A stretch of 52,095 bases of DNA from NCBI GenBank assembly GCA_021850095.1, contig JAJZRX010000015.1, positions 1 to 52,095 on the forward strand, in the 5' to 3' direction. This stretch comes from Deltaproteobacteria bacterium (lineage in GTDB: Bacteria > Desulfobacterota > Desulfuromonadia > Geobacterales > Pseudopelobacteraceae). The position numbers were made by a program, and so were the translations under genes. The notes under the pieces are model-generated. The model was given only the letters and a program-made list of their open reading frames with translations. It did no database searches and had not been told where the DNA came from. Of the stretch, positions 26,435-35,830 are shown in pieces. Every line of letters starts with the position of its first letter. Position 1 is the first letter of the stretch.

Positions 26435-26608
26435 ATGAAAAAAATCACTCAAATCATGTTGTCCGTTTGTGCGTTGGTTGTCTCTGTTGCTGGTTCTGCT
26501 TTTGCAGCTTCTCCACCACCACCGACATCTGTTCCCGAGCCAGGTACTTTTGTTCTGCTGGGGCTTGGTGCAGCCGGCCTTGTTATCTATAAAAAAATGA
26601 AAAAATAA
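26435..26608 (+). CDS. PEP-CTERM mini-protein (57 residues), exosortase substrate candidate
   Basis: Start ATG with AAGGAGG about 8 bases upstream. Residues 1-25 form a signal peptide (MKKITQIMLSVCALVVSVAG...AFA). Only about eight residues (ASPPPPTS) separate it from a PEP-CTERM sorting signal: VPEPGT, the hydrophobic segment FVLLGLGAAGLVIY and the basic end KKMKK. The mature product after exosortase cleavage would thus be a peptide of roughly ten residues. This is a true short gene by ribosome site, composition, and promoter. No exosortase gene is visible in the window, so one must be elsewhere for processing. Confidence 0.88.
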   Translation: MKKITQIMLSVCALVVSVAGSAFAASPPPPTSVPEPGTFVLLGLGAAGLVIYKKMKK

Positions 26609-26855
26609 AGTCAATTAGCTGACTGGATTCAGTGTCGTTCTGCAGATTCTTTGCTTTGTAGAGTGCCTCTGTTCTGACTAAAACAGCTTAATTTGCTTTT
26701 CATGAGGATCGTTGATGTATGTTTATTCTGCTTCGGCGGTCCTTGTGTTTATTCGGCTCGTATTAACTGGTTTTTCGTAAATGGAAAAGTTGCGGAACCG
26801 GCAGGTTAAATTGATGGTCTGGATTGAAGGATGTCGCACTTGGAGGAATTTAAAT

Positions 26856-29800
26856 ATGAAAAAAATGATGCAAGGAAGTTTAGCAGCGGCTTTTATCTGT
26901 GTGTTGTTTTTGGTAATAATGCTCTGTTCCGGCTTAAGACCTGCTGATGCATCAACCTGTGGTTTTCCCAATGGGCCGAAAACGGCAACCATGGTTGCTG
27001 ATGTCAACGAGTTTAAAGCTTGTGATACACTGCAAGGCCTTTCTCCACCGGGATACATCTGGGCAACCTTGTCTGGTACTTCATCAGGTTCACCTCTTGC
27101 TAATGGCATGTATCCTGGATATTGTGTCGACCTTACCGGTAGTATTCTCGATAATCCGATTTTCGGAAATGTCGTCTATACAGTTAATTTCTGGTCAAGC
27201 CTTGATCCAAATCTGCCGACATCAGTTAAGACCGTAACTGATCCAGTCACAAAAATCAGCTACACCATTCCATGGGATAAGATCAACTATCTGCTCAATA
27301 CCTATCCAAATGAGAGCTGGCTCAATCTCCAGGCAGCCTATTGGGATTTGGTGCATGGCTGTATTCAATTGCCAGGCTCACTTTATACCTGCGACACATT
27401 GAGGACTGCCCCATATTATTTCCCGTATGGCACTACAAACGCGAATGGCCCTTTTGGTTGTCCGACTTCGAATCCGCAAGTAGTTGACGAAGTGAGGGTT
27501 CAATTTTTAGTTAATGATACCAATGCCAATGGCAGCGGTTTCATTCCCAAGGCAGGGGACAAGATAGCGTCAGTCGGCCAGATCACAAACTGCACGCCTT
27601 CGACAACCTGTAACCAGTACCTCCCCTACCAAGTGATATTTGTGCCCACCACCTGCCCAACCTGCACCGGTTCCGTGGGGGACAAAGTGTGGATGGACAA
27701 AAATGGTGATGGTTATCAGGATGTAAATGAACCCGGTATTAAAGGTGTTGCAGTAAACCTTACCGGCACCGATGCTTATGGTCAGCCCATCAGTCTCACA
27801 ACAACAACCGATGATGTTGGTGATTATCAATTCAATCAGCTCTGTACCGGTGACTACGAGATCACAGTCGCAATTCCTGCTGATTATTCACCAACGATAA
27901 TCGGTAGCTCCAATGGCGACGACAACATCGCTTACGACAGCAACAATCCTGTCGGTACAACTTTCAAGATTACTACTGATACAAGTTCAAACCTTACCGT
28001 GGACTTTGGTTTTGTTCCCGTCTGCAGTGGCTCCATTGGCGATCTGGTCTGGAAAGACCTGGACGGCAACGGAATGCAGGAGGGCAACGATCCGGTCCTG
28101 TCCGGTGTTAACCTGGAGCTCACCGGCACAAATACCTATGGCCAGACAATAACCAAGACAGCTACAACCAATTCTCTGGGCACGTACAGCTTTGACGCTC
28201 TCTGTCAGGGGAGTTACAATGTCAAGGTCGTGTCCGGTATTCCGGCAGGTTTTTATCCCACCGCACCGTTCAGCAGCAACGGCAATGACCTTTTGCCGAA
28301 TGACAGCAATAATCCTGACGGAACGGCCGTAAATCTGACAAGCGACAAGGATGCCAACCCAACGGTGGATTTCGGATATACTCCCAAGTGCCAGGGGACA
28401 ATCGGTAATTTTGTCTGGAAGGATCTGAACGAAAACGGTCTGCAGGATCAGGGTGAACCGGGAATCGAGAAAGTCAAGGTTTCACTGGGTGGCACCAATG
28501 CCTACGGCCAGCTCATCAGCATGACCGTCTACACGGACGCCAACGGAATCTATCAGTTCGACGGTCTCTGTCAGAGCGGCGCTAACGGCTATACTGTAAC
28601 TGTTGATTCTACTACGGCCCCGGCTGGCTGGATTCCAACTGCGCCACTCATTCCCGATGGCGATATTCTTAACGATACAGATAGCAATGATCCAAAAGGA
28701 ACAATTGTAAACCTGGCCGGCGACAGCGCTGCCAACAACACGATTGATTTTGGCTATATCCCGGACTGCAAGGCTTCTATCGGCAATTTTGTCTGGGAAG
28801 ACAAAAACGGCGATGGAGTCCAAAATGACCTGAATAGCGGAATTTTTGGTGTGGAAGTGCTTCTTACCGGTACCAATGATTACGGACAACCGGTAAAACT
28901 CTCCAGCAACAGTTCTGCCACCGGTTATTACGAATTCACAGGCCTCTGCAAAGGCGATTACACGGTGGCTGTCAATGCGGATTCCACCAATTTCCAGGGG
29001 CTGAAAATCACCTCACCGGTCAGCAGTAACGGGAATGACGGTAATGATAGCGACAGTAACAATCCCGTTAGCACTGCTGTAACCCTTTCAGACGATACAA
29101 CACCCAACCTGATGATTGACTTCGGTTACATCAAGCCCGCCTCCATCGGCAACTATGTCTGGGACGATCTGAACCACGACGGAATCCAGAGCGAATATGA
29201 GAAGGGCATTGTGGGAGTCACCGTCGAACTGTACAAGTGTGACGGCACCTTCGTGGCATCCATGCAGACCACTGCCGGCGGTTTCTATAAATTCGAAAAT
29301 CTGCTCCCCGGCAGCTATTACGTCAAATTCATTGCCCCGGACGGCTATAGTTTAACTCTGCAAAATGCAGGCAATGATAATTCGATCGACAGCGACGCCG
29401 ATACTACGACTGGCACGACCGGTTGCTATACCCTCGCTTCCGGTGAGTATAACAATACTGTCGACGCTGGACTTTTCAAACCCGCCTCGATCGGCGACTA
29501 CGTCTGGAACGACGCGAACCACAACGGCGTCCAGGATGCCGGTGAAATGGGCATCGCCAACGTAACCGTCAAACTGTACAACTGCCTGACCAACGCCCTG
29601 GTAGCCACGACCACCACCGACGCCAGTGGCAAATACACCTTCCCTAACCTGATAGCTGGCAACTACCGAGTAGAATTCGTTGCTCCCTCCGGCTACAGCT
29701 TCACCACTCCGTTCCAGGGTGGCAATTCAGCTCTGGACAGCGACGCCAACGGATCTGGCGTAACCGCCTGCTTCGACCTGATGGCCGGTGAAAGCAACAC

Positions 29801-32800
29801 CAGCATCGACGCCGGTCTTTACCAGCCCGCCTCGATCGGCGACTACGTCTGGAACGACGCGAACCACAACGGCGTCCAGGATGCCGGTGAAATGGGCATC
29901 GCCAACGTAACCGTCAAACTGTACAACTGCCTGACCAACGCCCTGGTAGCCACGACCACCACCGACGCCAGTGGCAAATACACCTTCCCTAACCTGATAG
30001 CTGGCAACTACCGAGTAGAATTCGTTGCTCCCTCCGGCTACAGCTTCACCACTCCGTTCCAGGGTGGCAATTCAGCTCTGGACAGCGACGCCAACGGATC
30101 TGGCGTAACCGCCTGCTTCGACCTGATGGCCGGTGAAAGCAACACCAGCATCGACGCCGGCCTCTTCAAAGCAATGCCAAGCATCGACATCCGTAAGCAG
30201 GCCGAAGGCCCTGACAGCCGCTCTTTTGCTGCCAAGTCCGACGTGCCTTTCACCATCGTGGTAACTAATACCGGTAACGTCACCCTGACCGGAGTAAAGG
30301 TGACTGACGCTCAAGTTCCCGGCTGCGCTAATGATGCTATTGGTACGCTGAATCCTGGACAGCCAATCACCTACACCTGTACGGCAGTCAGCGTACAGCA
30401 AAGCTTCACCAACACCGCCTGTGTCAATGCACAGTACGCAACCACGCCGGTGTCGGATTGTGACGATTCAACGGTCCTCGTACCCAACATCGACATCATC
30501 AAGTATGTATCTCCTGATGGGATTAACTGGTTCCACACTGACCAGAACAATATCCTGAAAATCGCCCTGTGCCAGACCTGCGTAGAAGATTACGACAAGG
30601 ATCACTGCGATTACGATCGTGACGGCAAGTGCGATGAGAAGGATGTTGATTACTGCAAGTACAATAAGTACAACTGCGACAAGCACGACAGTGAACATGG
30701 CAGCTCCAAGCGCAAGCACCGTTGTGATGACAGCTCGAACAAGTCCTACTGTGATGATAAATCACGGGATGCCCATGAGCGGGATCACGGCGACTACAAC
30801 AACGACGGCAAATGTGACGAGCGCGATGTGGATTACTGCTCTTCCAACAAGTCCACCTGTGACCGGCATGATGCGGATCGCCACAGCATCAGGCGCAACT
30901 TCCGGTGCGACGACAGCTCCAGCAAAACCTGGTGCGAGAACAAGAAGAAGGATGCGGAAGAATCCGACAAGGATCGCAGCGACTACAACCGCGACGGCAA
31001 GTGCGACGAGCGCGATGTGGACTACTGCAAAAACAGCAAGTATTCCTGCGATCAGTTCGACAGGGATCGCAACAACCTCAAGCGGCGTTTCCGCTGTGAC
31101 GACAGCAGCAACAGCGGACTCTGTGAAGAGAAGTCCCGCGAGGAGCATGAGAAAGACGACAGTGATTACAACAGGGACGGCAAGTGCGATGAGCGTGACA
31201 TCGACTACTGCAAGTCCAACCGTTCCACCTGTGATCAGCACGACAAGAACCATGGCAACTCCAAGCGCAGCCACAAGTGCGATGACAGTTCCGACAAGTC
31301 GGCCTGCGAAGGCAAGGCGCGCCAGGAGCATGACAAGGATCGCGGCGACTACAACCGCGACGGCAAGCATGACGAGCGGGATATCGACTTCTGCAAAAAC
31401 AACAGAGAGCGCTGCATCAAGCACGACCGTGATCACGACAACTGCAAACGCAGCTACCGTTGTGATGACAGCTACAACAAATCAACGTGCGATGGCTATG
31501 CCCAGCGTGAGCACGACAAAGACAGCAGCGACTACAACCACGACGGCAAGTGCGATGAGAAAGACATCGAGCATTGCAAGGGTGACCAGGGGCGCTGCGA
31601 CAAGCATGACAAGGATCGTGGTCAGTCCAAACGTGTCTACCGCTGCGATGACAGTGACCACGAGGACGATTGCCGTTCGAACGCCCAGCGTGAGCACGAC
31701 AAGGATCGCAGTGATTACAACCGCGACGGCAAACGCGATGAGCGCGACATCGAATTCTGCAAAGGCGAGGAAGAGGAGTGCATTAAGCACGACAAGGGCC
31801 ATGGCAACTTCAAACGCTCTTACCGCTGCGACGAAAGCTCCAATAAGACTTCCTGCGAATCAACCCGCTATTCGGAAGACAAGAGTGACAGGGACCGCAG
31901 CGACTATAACCGCGATGGTAGATGTGACGAGCGTGACGTAAACTACTGCAAGTACAACGCATCCACATGCAACAAATTTGACAGTGAGCGCGGCAATAAG
32001 AAACGCACCTACCGTTGTGATGACAGTTACGACAGGTCCAGTTGCGAGGCGAAGGCCGAGTATGAGCATGAGCGCGATCACGGCGATTATAACCGTGACG
32101 GCAAATGCGACGAGCGTGATATCGATCTGTGCAAAAACAGCCCCTATGGCTGCGATGATCATGATAGAAAGCACGGTGATTCCAAACGGCACTATCGCTG
32201 CGAGGACAGCTCGGACAGAACACGGTGTGAAAGCCAGTCAAAAGAGGAATACGATCATGAATCCAGTTGCAGCGGAAGTGGCGGTACTCCTCCGGTAACA
32301 TGCGGCAAAGTTTACTTCAAATTCGTAACCACCAATGTCGGATCGGAGTCTTTGACGAATCTGACGTTGACCGACTCGGTCTACAGTCTGAACAGCTGTG
32401 TCAAACCGGCTTCGCTGCCGGCCGGCGAGTCCTTTACCTGCTTGATCGGGCCACTGCCGGCCCTGGCTGGACAGCATGTCAACACGGCTACCGCAACCGG
32501 TATGTCCGGTACGGTAAAAGTGGAGGATATGGACAAGGGCTACTATTACGGCTGTGACGGGTCAGCAGCAAAATCTCCCGGTTACTGGAAAAACCATCCG
32601 GAAGCCTGGCCGGTGGATTCAATTATCATTGGCGGCAAGACCTACACCAAGGCTCAGGCCATCAGCCTGATGAGTAGTCCGGTCAGTGGAGATAAGACCT
32701 ACACCCTCTTCAAGGCCCTGGTGGCTGCAAAGTTGGATGCCATGGGCTGTGGCGACTCCTCCTGCGTAATAGCCACAATTGCCAGTTCCGATGCCTGGAT

Positions 32801-33422
32801 GGCTCTGCATCCTGTCGGTAGTGGTGTGGCTGGTGACAGCTCGGCTTGGAAGCAGGCTGAACCCTGGTATCTGATCCTTGACGATTACATCAATGGCAAA
32901 CTGCAGTGTGGCGGGGGCGACGTTTGCACACCTCCGCCTCCACCCGCGCCAACCTGCGGTCAATGCAGTGGCGGTGTAACGAAGCTGACCCTGAAGTATA
33001 CCGGCTACTCAAATGCAACCGTGACCGTCAAGGACAGCAGCGGACAGATCCTGTTCAACGGTACGGTAGCCGCTTACAGCAGCTTCAGCTTTAATAGCCA
33101 GGTTGCAGGCAGCAGCATGGGGCAGTATGTAAAAATCTATGTTAACGGCAGCTATAAGGCCACGATTTACACCGATTGCTCCAAATCAATCTATCCCGGT
33201 ATGGGAGTCGGATCTTTTACCGTGGTGGAAGGGTATAGCCTGAATGGCGGCAAGTTCTGCCGGGTTTCATCCTCATCCTGCACCTCGGATGACGATCATC
33301 ACTACAGCAAGGATTACTGTGATTCACACGATGGTGAGTCAAGCTGTTCCAGCAGTCTCTTCAGCTTTGACAAAGATTCCGATTATTCTTCATGGGGGAG
33401 TTGGTCGTCGCATGATGACTGA
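26856..33422 (+). CDS. Giant secreted surface protein: thioester-like domain, SdrD/Cna-B repeats, DUF11, cysteine-rich EF-hand repeats
   Basis: 2188 residues from the ATG preceded by GGAGGAA; a longer frame begins at 26781 without signal-peptide character. Order: signal peptide (1-35). A thioester-like domain (about 40-265) has Cys90 in PGYCVDLTG and Gln159 in LQAAYWDL. Seven SdrD/Cna-B-like domains start near 270, 390, 512, 638, 761, 876 and 991, each with a WxDxNxDGxQD-type calcium loop. A DUF11 domain lies near 1107-1210; a second DUF11 (about 1211-1900) is interrupted by nine cysteine-rich EF-hand-like repeats (about 1252-1805). Then come SPGYWKNHPEAWP and a C-terminal beta domain (about 2033-2150) ending in a Ser/Asp-rich tail. 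There is no PEP-CTERM or LPXTG signal. Probable role: adhesion or outer-surface structure; this is inferred from domains only. Confidence 0.9.
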   Translation: MKKMMQGSLAAAFICVLFLVIMLCSGLRPADASTCGFPNGPKTATMVADVNEFKACDTLQGLSPPGYIWATLSGTSSGSPLANGMYPGYCVDLTGSILDNPIFGNVVYTVNFWSSLDPNLPTSVKTVTDPVTKISYTIPWDKINYLLNTYPNESWLNLQAAYWDLVHGCIQLPGSLYTCDTLRTAPYYFPYGTTNANGPFGCPTSNPQVVDEVRVQFLVNDTNANGSGFIPKAGDKIASVGQITNCTPSTTCNQYLPYQVIFVPTTCPTCTGSVGDKVWMDKNGDGYQDVNEPGIKGVAVNLTGTDAYGQPISLTTTTDDVGDYQFNQLCTGDYEITVAIPADYSPTIIGSSNGDDNIAYDSNNPVGTTFKITTDTSSNLTVDFGFVPVCSGSIGDLVWKDLDGNGMQEGNDPVLSGVNLELTGTNTYGQTITKTATTNSLGTYSFDALCQGSYNVKVVSGIPAGFYPTAPFSSNGNDLLPNDSNNPDGTAVNLTSDKDANPTVDFGYTPKCQGTIGNFVWKDLNENGLQDQGEPGIEKVKVSLGGTNAYGQLISMTVYTDANGIYQFDGLCQSGANGYTVTVDSTTAPAGWIPTAPLIPDGDILNDTDSNDPKGTIVNLAGDSAANNTIDFGYIPDCKASIGNFVWEDKNGDGVQNDLNSGIFGVEVLLTGTNDYGQPVKLSSNSSATGYYEFTGLCKGDYTVAVNADSTNFQGLKITSPVSSNGNDGNDSDSNNPVSTAVTLSDDTTPNLMIDFGYIKPASIGNYVWDDLNHDGIQSEYEKGIVGVTVELYKCDGTFVASMQTTAGGFYKFENLLPGSYYVKFIAPDGYSLTLQNAGNDNSIDSDADTTTGTTGCYTLASGEYNNTVDAGLFKPASIGDYVWNDANHNGVQDAGEMGIANVTVKLYNCLTNALVATTTTDASGKYTFPNLIAGNYRVEFVAPSGYSFTTPFQGGNSALDSDANGSGVTACFDLMAGESNTSIDAGLYQPASIGDYVWNDANHNGVQDAGEMGIANVTVKLYNCLTNALVATTTTDASGKYTFPNLIAGNYRVEFVAPSGYSFTTPFQGGNSALDSDANGSGVTACFDLMAGESNTSIDAGLFKAMPSIDIRKQAEGPDSRSFAAKSDVPFTIVVTNTGNVTLTGVKVTDAQVPGCANDAIGTLNPGQPITYTCTAVSVQQSFTNTACVNAQYATTPVSDCDDSTVLVPNIDIIKYVSPDGINWFHTDQNNILKIALCQTCVEDYDKDHCDYDRDGKCDEKDVDYCKYNKYNCDKHDSEHGSSKRKHRCDDSSNKSYCDDKSRDAHERDHGDYNNDGKCDERDVDYCSSNKSTCDRHDADRHSIRRNFRCDDSSSKTWCENKKKDAEESDKDRSDYNRDGKCDERDVDYCKNSKYSCDQFDRDRNNLKRRFRCDDSSNSGLCEEKSREEHEKDDSDYNRDGKCDERDIDYCKSNRSTCDQHDKNHGNSKRSHKCDDSSDKSACEGKARQEHDKDRGDYNRDGKHDERDIDFCKNNRERCIKHDRDHDNCKRSYRCDDSYNKSTCDGYAQREHDKDSSDYNHDGKCDEKDIEHCKGDQGRCDKHDKDRGQSKRVYRCDDSDHEDDCRSNAQREHDKDRSDYNRDGKRDERDIEFCKGEEEECIKHDKGHGNFKRSYRCDESSNKTSCESTRYSEDKSDRDRSDYNRDGRCDERDVNYCKYNASTCNKFDSERGNKKRTYRCDDSYDRSSCEAKAEYEHERDHGDYNRDGKCDERDIDLCKNSPYGCDDHDRKHGDSKRHYRCEDSSDRTRCESQSKEEYDHESSCSGSGGTPPVTCGKVYFKFVTTNVGSESLTNLTLTDSVYSLNSCVKPASLPAGESFTCLIGPLPALAGQHVNTATATGMSGTVKVEDMDKGYYYGCDGSAAKSPGYWKNHPEAWPVDSIIIGGKTYTKAQAISLMSSPVSGDKTYTLFKALVAAKLDAMGCGDSSCVIATIASSDAWMALHPVGSGVAGDSSAWKQAEPWYLILDDYINGKLQCGGGDVCTPPPPPAPTCGQCSGGVTKLTLKYTGYSNATVTVKDSSGQILFNGTVAAYSSFSFNSQVAGSSMGQYVKIYVNGSYKATIYTDCSKSIYPGMGVGSFTVVEGYSLNGGKFCRVSSSSCTSDDDHHYSKDYCDSHDGESSCSSSLFSFDKDSDYSSWGSWSSHDD
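29481..30160 (+). repeat. Tandem duplication of one SdrD/Cna-B domain, identical in DNA
   Basis: Bases 29481-29815 recur at 29826-30160 with no difference that I can find (335 bases, period 345, 115 codons). Flanking SdrD domains of the same gene differ strongly. Synonymous sites are also identical, so the copy is very recent or maintained by recombination. Confidence 0.93.
30609..32267 (+). repeat. Nine cysteine-rich EF-hand-like repeats of 61-63 codons
   Basis: Repeats start at 30609, 30792, 30981, 31164, 31347, 31530, 31713, 31902 and 32085 (period 183 or 189 bases). Each begins with a loop DYNRDGKCDERD, which has the DxNxDGxxDxxD pattern of EF-hands and dockerins, followed by a cysteine pattern of about C-x7-C-x6-C-x15-C-x8-C and a basic KRxxRCDDS block. 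The first cysteine is replaced by His in repeat 5 and Arg in repeat 7. They code for an extremely charged segment (Asp, Lys, Arg, His, Glu). Confidence 0.95.
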
Positions 33423-33482
33423 TCATGTTATCGGATGAGAATTGTAGGCAGGAATTCTGAATGATTTAAAAGGTTTGTGATT

Positions 33483-33508
33483 GCGGGAGATGGGTGACCA
33501 TCTCCCGC
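33483..33508 (+). terminator. Terminator after the giant surface-protein gene
   Basis: GCGGGAGATGG and CCATCTCCCGC pair over 11 bases around GTGA, followed by TTTACT. It lies 61 bases after the stop codon and between two convergent genes (glgC ends at 33541). Confidence 0.75.
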
Positions 33509-33540
33509 TTTACTATCTGTTGCGTATGCTTCCCAATTTA

Positions 33541-34782
33541 TTACTTGTCCTTCCTCGGCACCACCACGATCCCCGAATCAGTCACCGTATACCCGTTTCG
33601 CCGGTCCTCGTCATGATCGTAGCCGATGGTTGAGCCGTCGGGGATCACGACGCCCTTGTCGATAATTGCCTTTCTGATCTTGACGTGCCGGCCGATGGTT
33701 ACGTTTTCAAAGAAGATCGAATCTTCCACCAGACTGTAACTGTTGATTTTGCTGAGTGGGCCGATGATGGAGCGTTTTACGATGCTGCCGCTGGTGATGC
33801 AGCCGGCGCAGACGTAGGAATCGATATTCATGCCGCGTCGTTCATCATCATCAAAGACCGTCTTGGCGGGTGGAAGATTGCCCTGGTTGGTGAGAATCGG
33901 CCATTTGTAGTTGTAAAGATTGAGTTGAGGCGAAACATGAATCAGATCCATGTTGGCCTCGTAGTAGGAGTCGATGGTGCCCACATCCTTCCAGTAGCCG
34001 CGTTCCTCGGCTTTCATGCCGGGGATGACGTTATCGTTGAAATTGTAGGCGAAGACCCGGTCGCCGTTTTGAAGCATCATCGGTATGACGTGTTTGCCGA
34101 AGTCCAGATCCTCATAAAGCTTCTTGCCTTCCAGCAATACCTCGATCAGTTTCTTGGTCGAGAAGATATAGTTGCCCATGGAGGCGAAGCAGGTCTCGCG
34201 CCCCGGAATCCGTTCCGGTTCGGCCGGTTTTTCGTTAAAAGCAGTCACTTTTGCATCGTCGTCGACCGAGAACACTCCGAAGCGGGTGGCCTCTTCAGCA
34301 GGAACTTCCAGGGCGGCAATGGTAATGTCGGCTCTGTTCATGCGATGGAAATTGATCATCTGGGTGATGTCCATCTTGTAGATGTGGTCGCCGCCAAAGA
34401 TGGCCACATAATCGGCGTCGGAGGACTCTACAAAGCGCAGGTACTGCAGGATCGCATCTGCCGTACCCTTGAACCACTCTTCGCTCTCGCTGCTGGTCTC
34501 GGGTGAGATGGCCACATAAAACTCCCCCAGGCCGGTCCATTTACCCCACGATTCGCGGATATGCTTGTTAAGTGAGTAGGCCCGGTACTGGGTCAGGATG
34601 TAGACTTTCTTGATACCGGAGTTAAACAGGTTGCTCAACACGAAGTCGATAATTTTATATTTCCCGCCAAAGGCAACGCTGGGTTTGGCTCTGCGAATGG
34701 TCAGCGGGCTGAGCCGCTCCCCTTTTCCACCCGCCAGAACCATGGCGATGGTGTTTCTGCCGATATTGTCAAATGAGTACAT
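33541..34782 (-). CDS. glgC: Glucose-1-phosphate adenylyltransferase (ADP-glucose pyrophosphorylase)
   Basis: Makes ADP-glucose for glycogen synthesis. 413 residues from the ATG at 34782, which has GGGAGG eight bases upstream; 29 additional upstream codons lack family similarity. The nucleotidyltransferase signature AMVLAGGKGERLSPLTIRRAKP is at the N-terminus, followed by the glucose-1-phosphate site (GTADAILQYL, GDHIYKMD), GYWKDVGTIDSYYEANMDL and the C-terminal left-handed beta helix. No other glycogen genes lie in the window. It is divergent from murI across a 226-base gap. Confidence 0.96.
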   Translation of the reverse strand: MYSFDNIGRNTIAMVLAGGKGERLSPLTIRRAKPSVAFGGKYKIIDFVLSNLFNSGIKKVYILTQYRAYSLNKHIRESWGKWTGLGEFYVAISPETSSESEEWFKGTADAILQYLRFVESSDADYVAIFGGDHIYKMDITQMINFHRMNRADITIAALEVPAEEATRFGVFSVDDDAKVTAFNEKPAEPERIPGRETCFASMGNYIFSTKKLIEVLLEGKKLYEDLDFGKHVIPMMLQNGDRVFAYNFNDNVIPGMKAEERGYWKDVGTIDSYYEANMDLIHVSPQLNLYNYKWPILTNQGNLPPAKTVFDDDERRGMNIDSYVCAGCITSGSIVKRSIIGPLSKINSYSLVEDSIFFENVTIGRHVKIRKAIIDKGVVIPDGSTIGYDHDEDRRNGYTVTDSGIVVVPRKDK

Positions 34783-34935
34783 CTGCATTACCTCCCGTGT
34801 GAATAAAATGGCTCGAACGTGGTGAAAAGGGCGAGAATTTCTTGGATATATACTATGAAAAATATGCAATTTGAGTCAATACGTCAAGCTCTATAAGGGG
34901 GACGTCCGCAGTGGCGGAAAACTGGAGCAAATGGC

Positions 34936-34963
34936 TTGCCTGAAGGGGAGAAAAAGGTATATA
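34936..34963 (+). promoter_or_regulatory. Candidate promoter of murI
   Basis: TTGCCT (34936-34941), 16 bases, TATATA (34958-34963). Transcription would begin about 40 bases before the GTG start at 35009. The position supports the downstream start rather than the first ATG-like codon of the open frame at 34871. Pattern match only. Confidence 0.35.
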
Positions 34964-35008
34964 AGTTTCAGTTCTCGATATATCACAAAATTATGGAGAT
35001 ACTTGATC

Positions 35009-35827
35009 GTGTCATGGCAGGCAATCGGCATATTTGATTCCGGGGTAGGGGGCTTAACCGTTCTGCGCGAGATCGTGCGGACTCTTCCTCAAGAGGATAC
35101 GGTTTATTTCGGTGATACGGCCCGGGTTCCCTACGGCACCAAATCGCCCGAAACAGTGACCCGCTATGCCGGGGAGATCGCTTCATTTTTGCTGAAACGG
35201 GATATCAAACTACTGGTAGTGGCCTGCAACACCGCTTCCGCCGTGGCGTTGCCCAGCCTTAAACGCCAGCTGTCAATCCCGGTGGTCGGCGTTATAGAGC
35301 CGGGCGCCCGCCGTGCGACCGAGGTGTCCCGCTCCGGGCGAATCGGTGTGATCGGCACTGCCGGCACCATCCGCAGCAGCGCCTACACCCGCGCCATCAA
35401 ACGCCTGATGCCGGAGGCCGAGGTTCTGACCCGGGCCTGTCCCCTGTTTGTGCCTTTGGCGGAAGAAGGCTGGACCGATAATCAGGTGGCCCGGCTTACC
35501 GCCCAGAGTTATCTGCAGGAGCTGAAAGATGCCGCCATCGATACTCTGGTGCTGGGGTGTACCCATTATCCGCTGCTTAAGCCGCTGATCGCTGAAGTCA
35601 TGGGGCCGCAGGTGGCGCTGGTGGATTCGGCAGAAGAAACCGCCCGCACGGTGGCCGCCATCCTGGCCGCGCGGAAGATGCTGCGGCCGGAGGCTGAAAA
35701 AGGGAATCATCATTATTATGTCAGCGACATCCCGGCCGGTTTCATCCGCGTCGGCAATCGTTTTTTGGGGGGGCGCCTGGGGGATGTGTATCAGGTCAGC
35801 CTGGACGATGAAGAAGGGGAGCGTTGA
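35009..35827 (+). CDS. murI: Glutamate racemase
   Basis: Converts L- to D-glutamate for peptidoglycan. 272 residues with the N-terminal IGIFDSGVGGLTVLREI and both catalytic cysteines in their motifs: VVACNTASAVALPSL and LVLGCTHYPLLKPL. The open frame extends 46 codons further upstream, but that part is unlike the family. A GTG at 35009 follows GGAG by ten bases and gives the usual length, so I chose it. Three bases separate its stop from the next gene, so murI, the GerMN protein and metH form an operon. Confidence 0.95.
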   Translation: MSWQAIGIFDSGVGGLTVLREIVRTLPQEDTVYFGDTARVPYGTKSPETVTRYAGEIASFLLKRDIKLLVVACNTASAVALPSLKRQLSIPVVGVIEPGARRATEVSRSGRIGVIGTAGTIRSSAYTRAIKRLMPEAEVLTRACPLFVPLAEEGWTDNQVARLTAQSYLQELKDAAIDTLVLGCTHYPLLKPLIAEVMGPQVALVDSAEETARTVAAILAARKMLRPEAEKGNHHYYVSDIPAGFIRVGNRFLGGRLGDVYQVSLDDEEGER

Positions 35828-35830
35828 GCA

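Noticed and set aside
29137..30170. Repeats in the giant gene as a CRISPR array
   Set aside because: The repeated unit is 335-345 bases, in frame, and encodes a protein domain; there are no spacers.
30619..31941. A 440-codon open frame on the plus strand, and several 100-220-codon frames on the minus strand, across the cysteine-rich repeats
   Set aside because: They are shadows of the strongly biased repeat codons (GAC, AAG, TGC); the products are monotonous Thr/Ala/Met or Val/Ala/Leu strings without ribosome sites, and the real frame has conserved domain structure.
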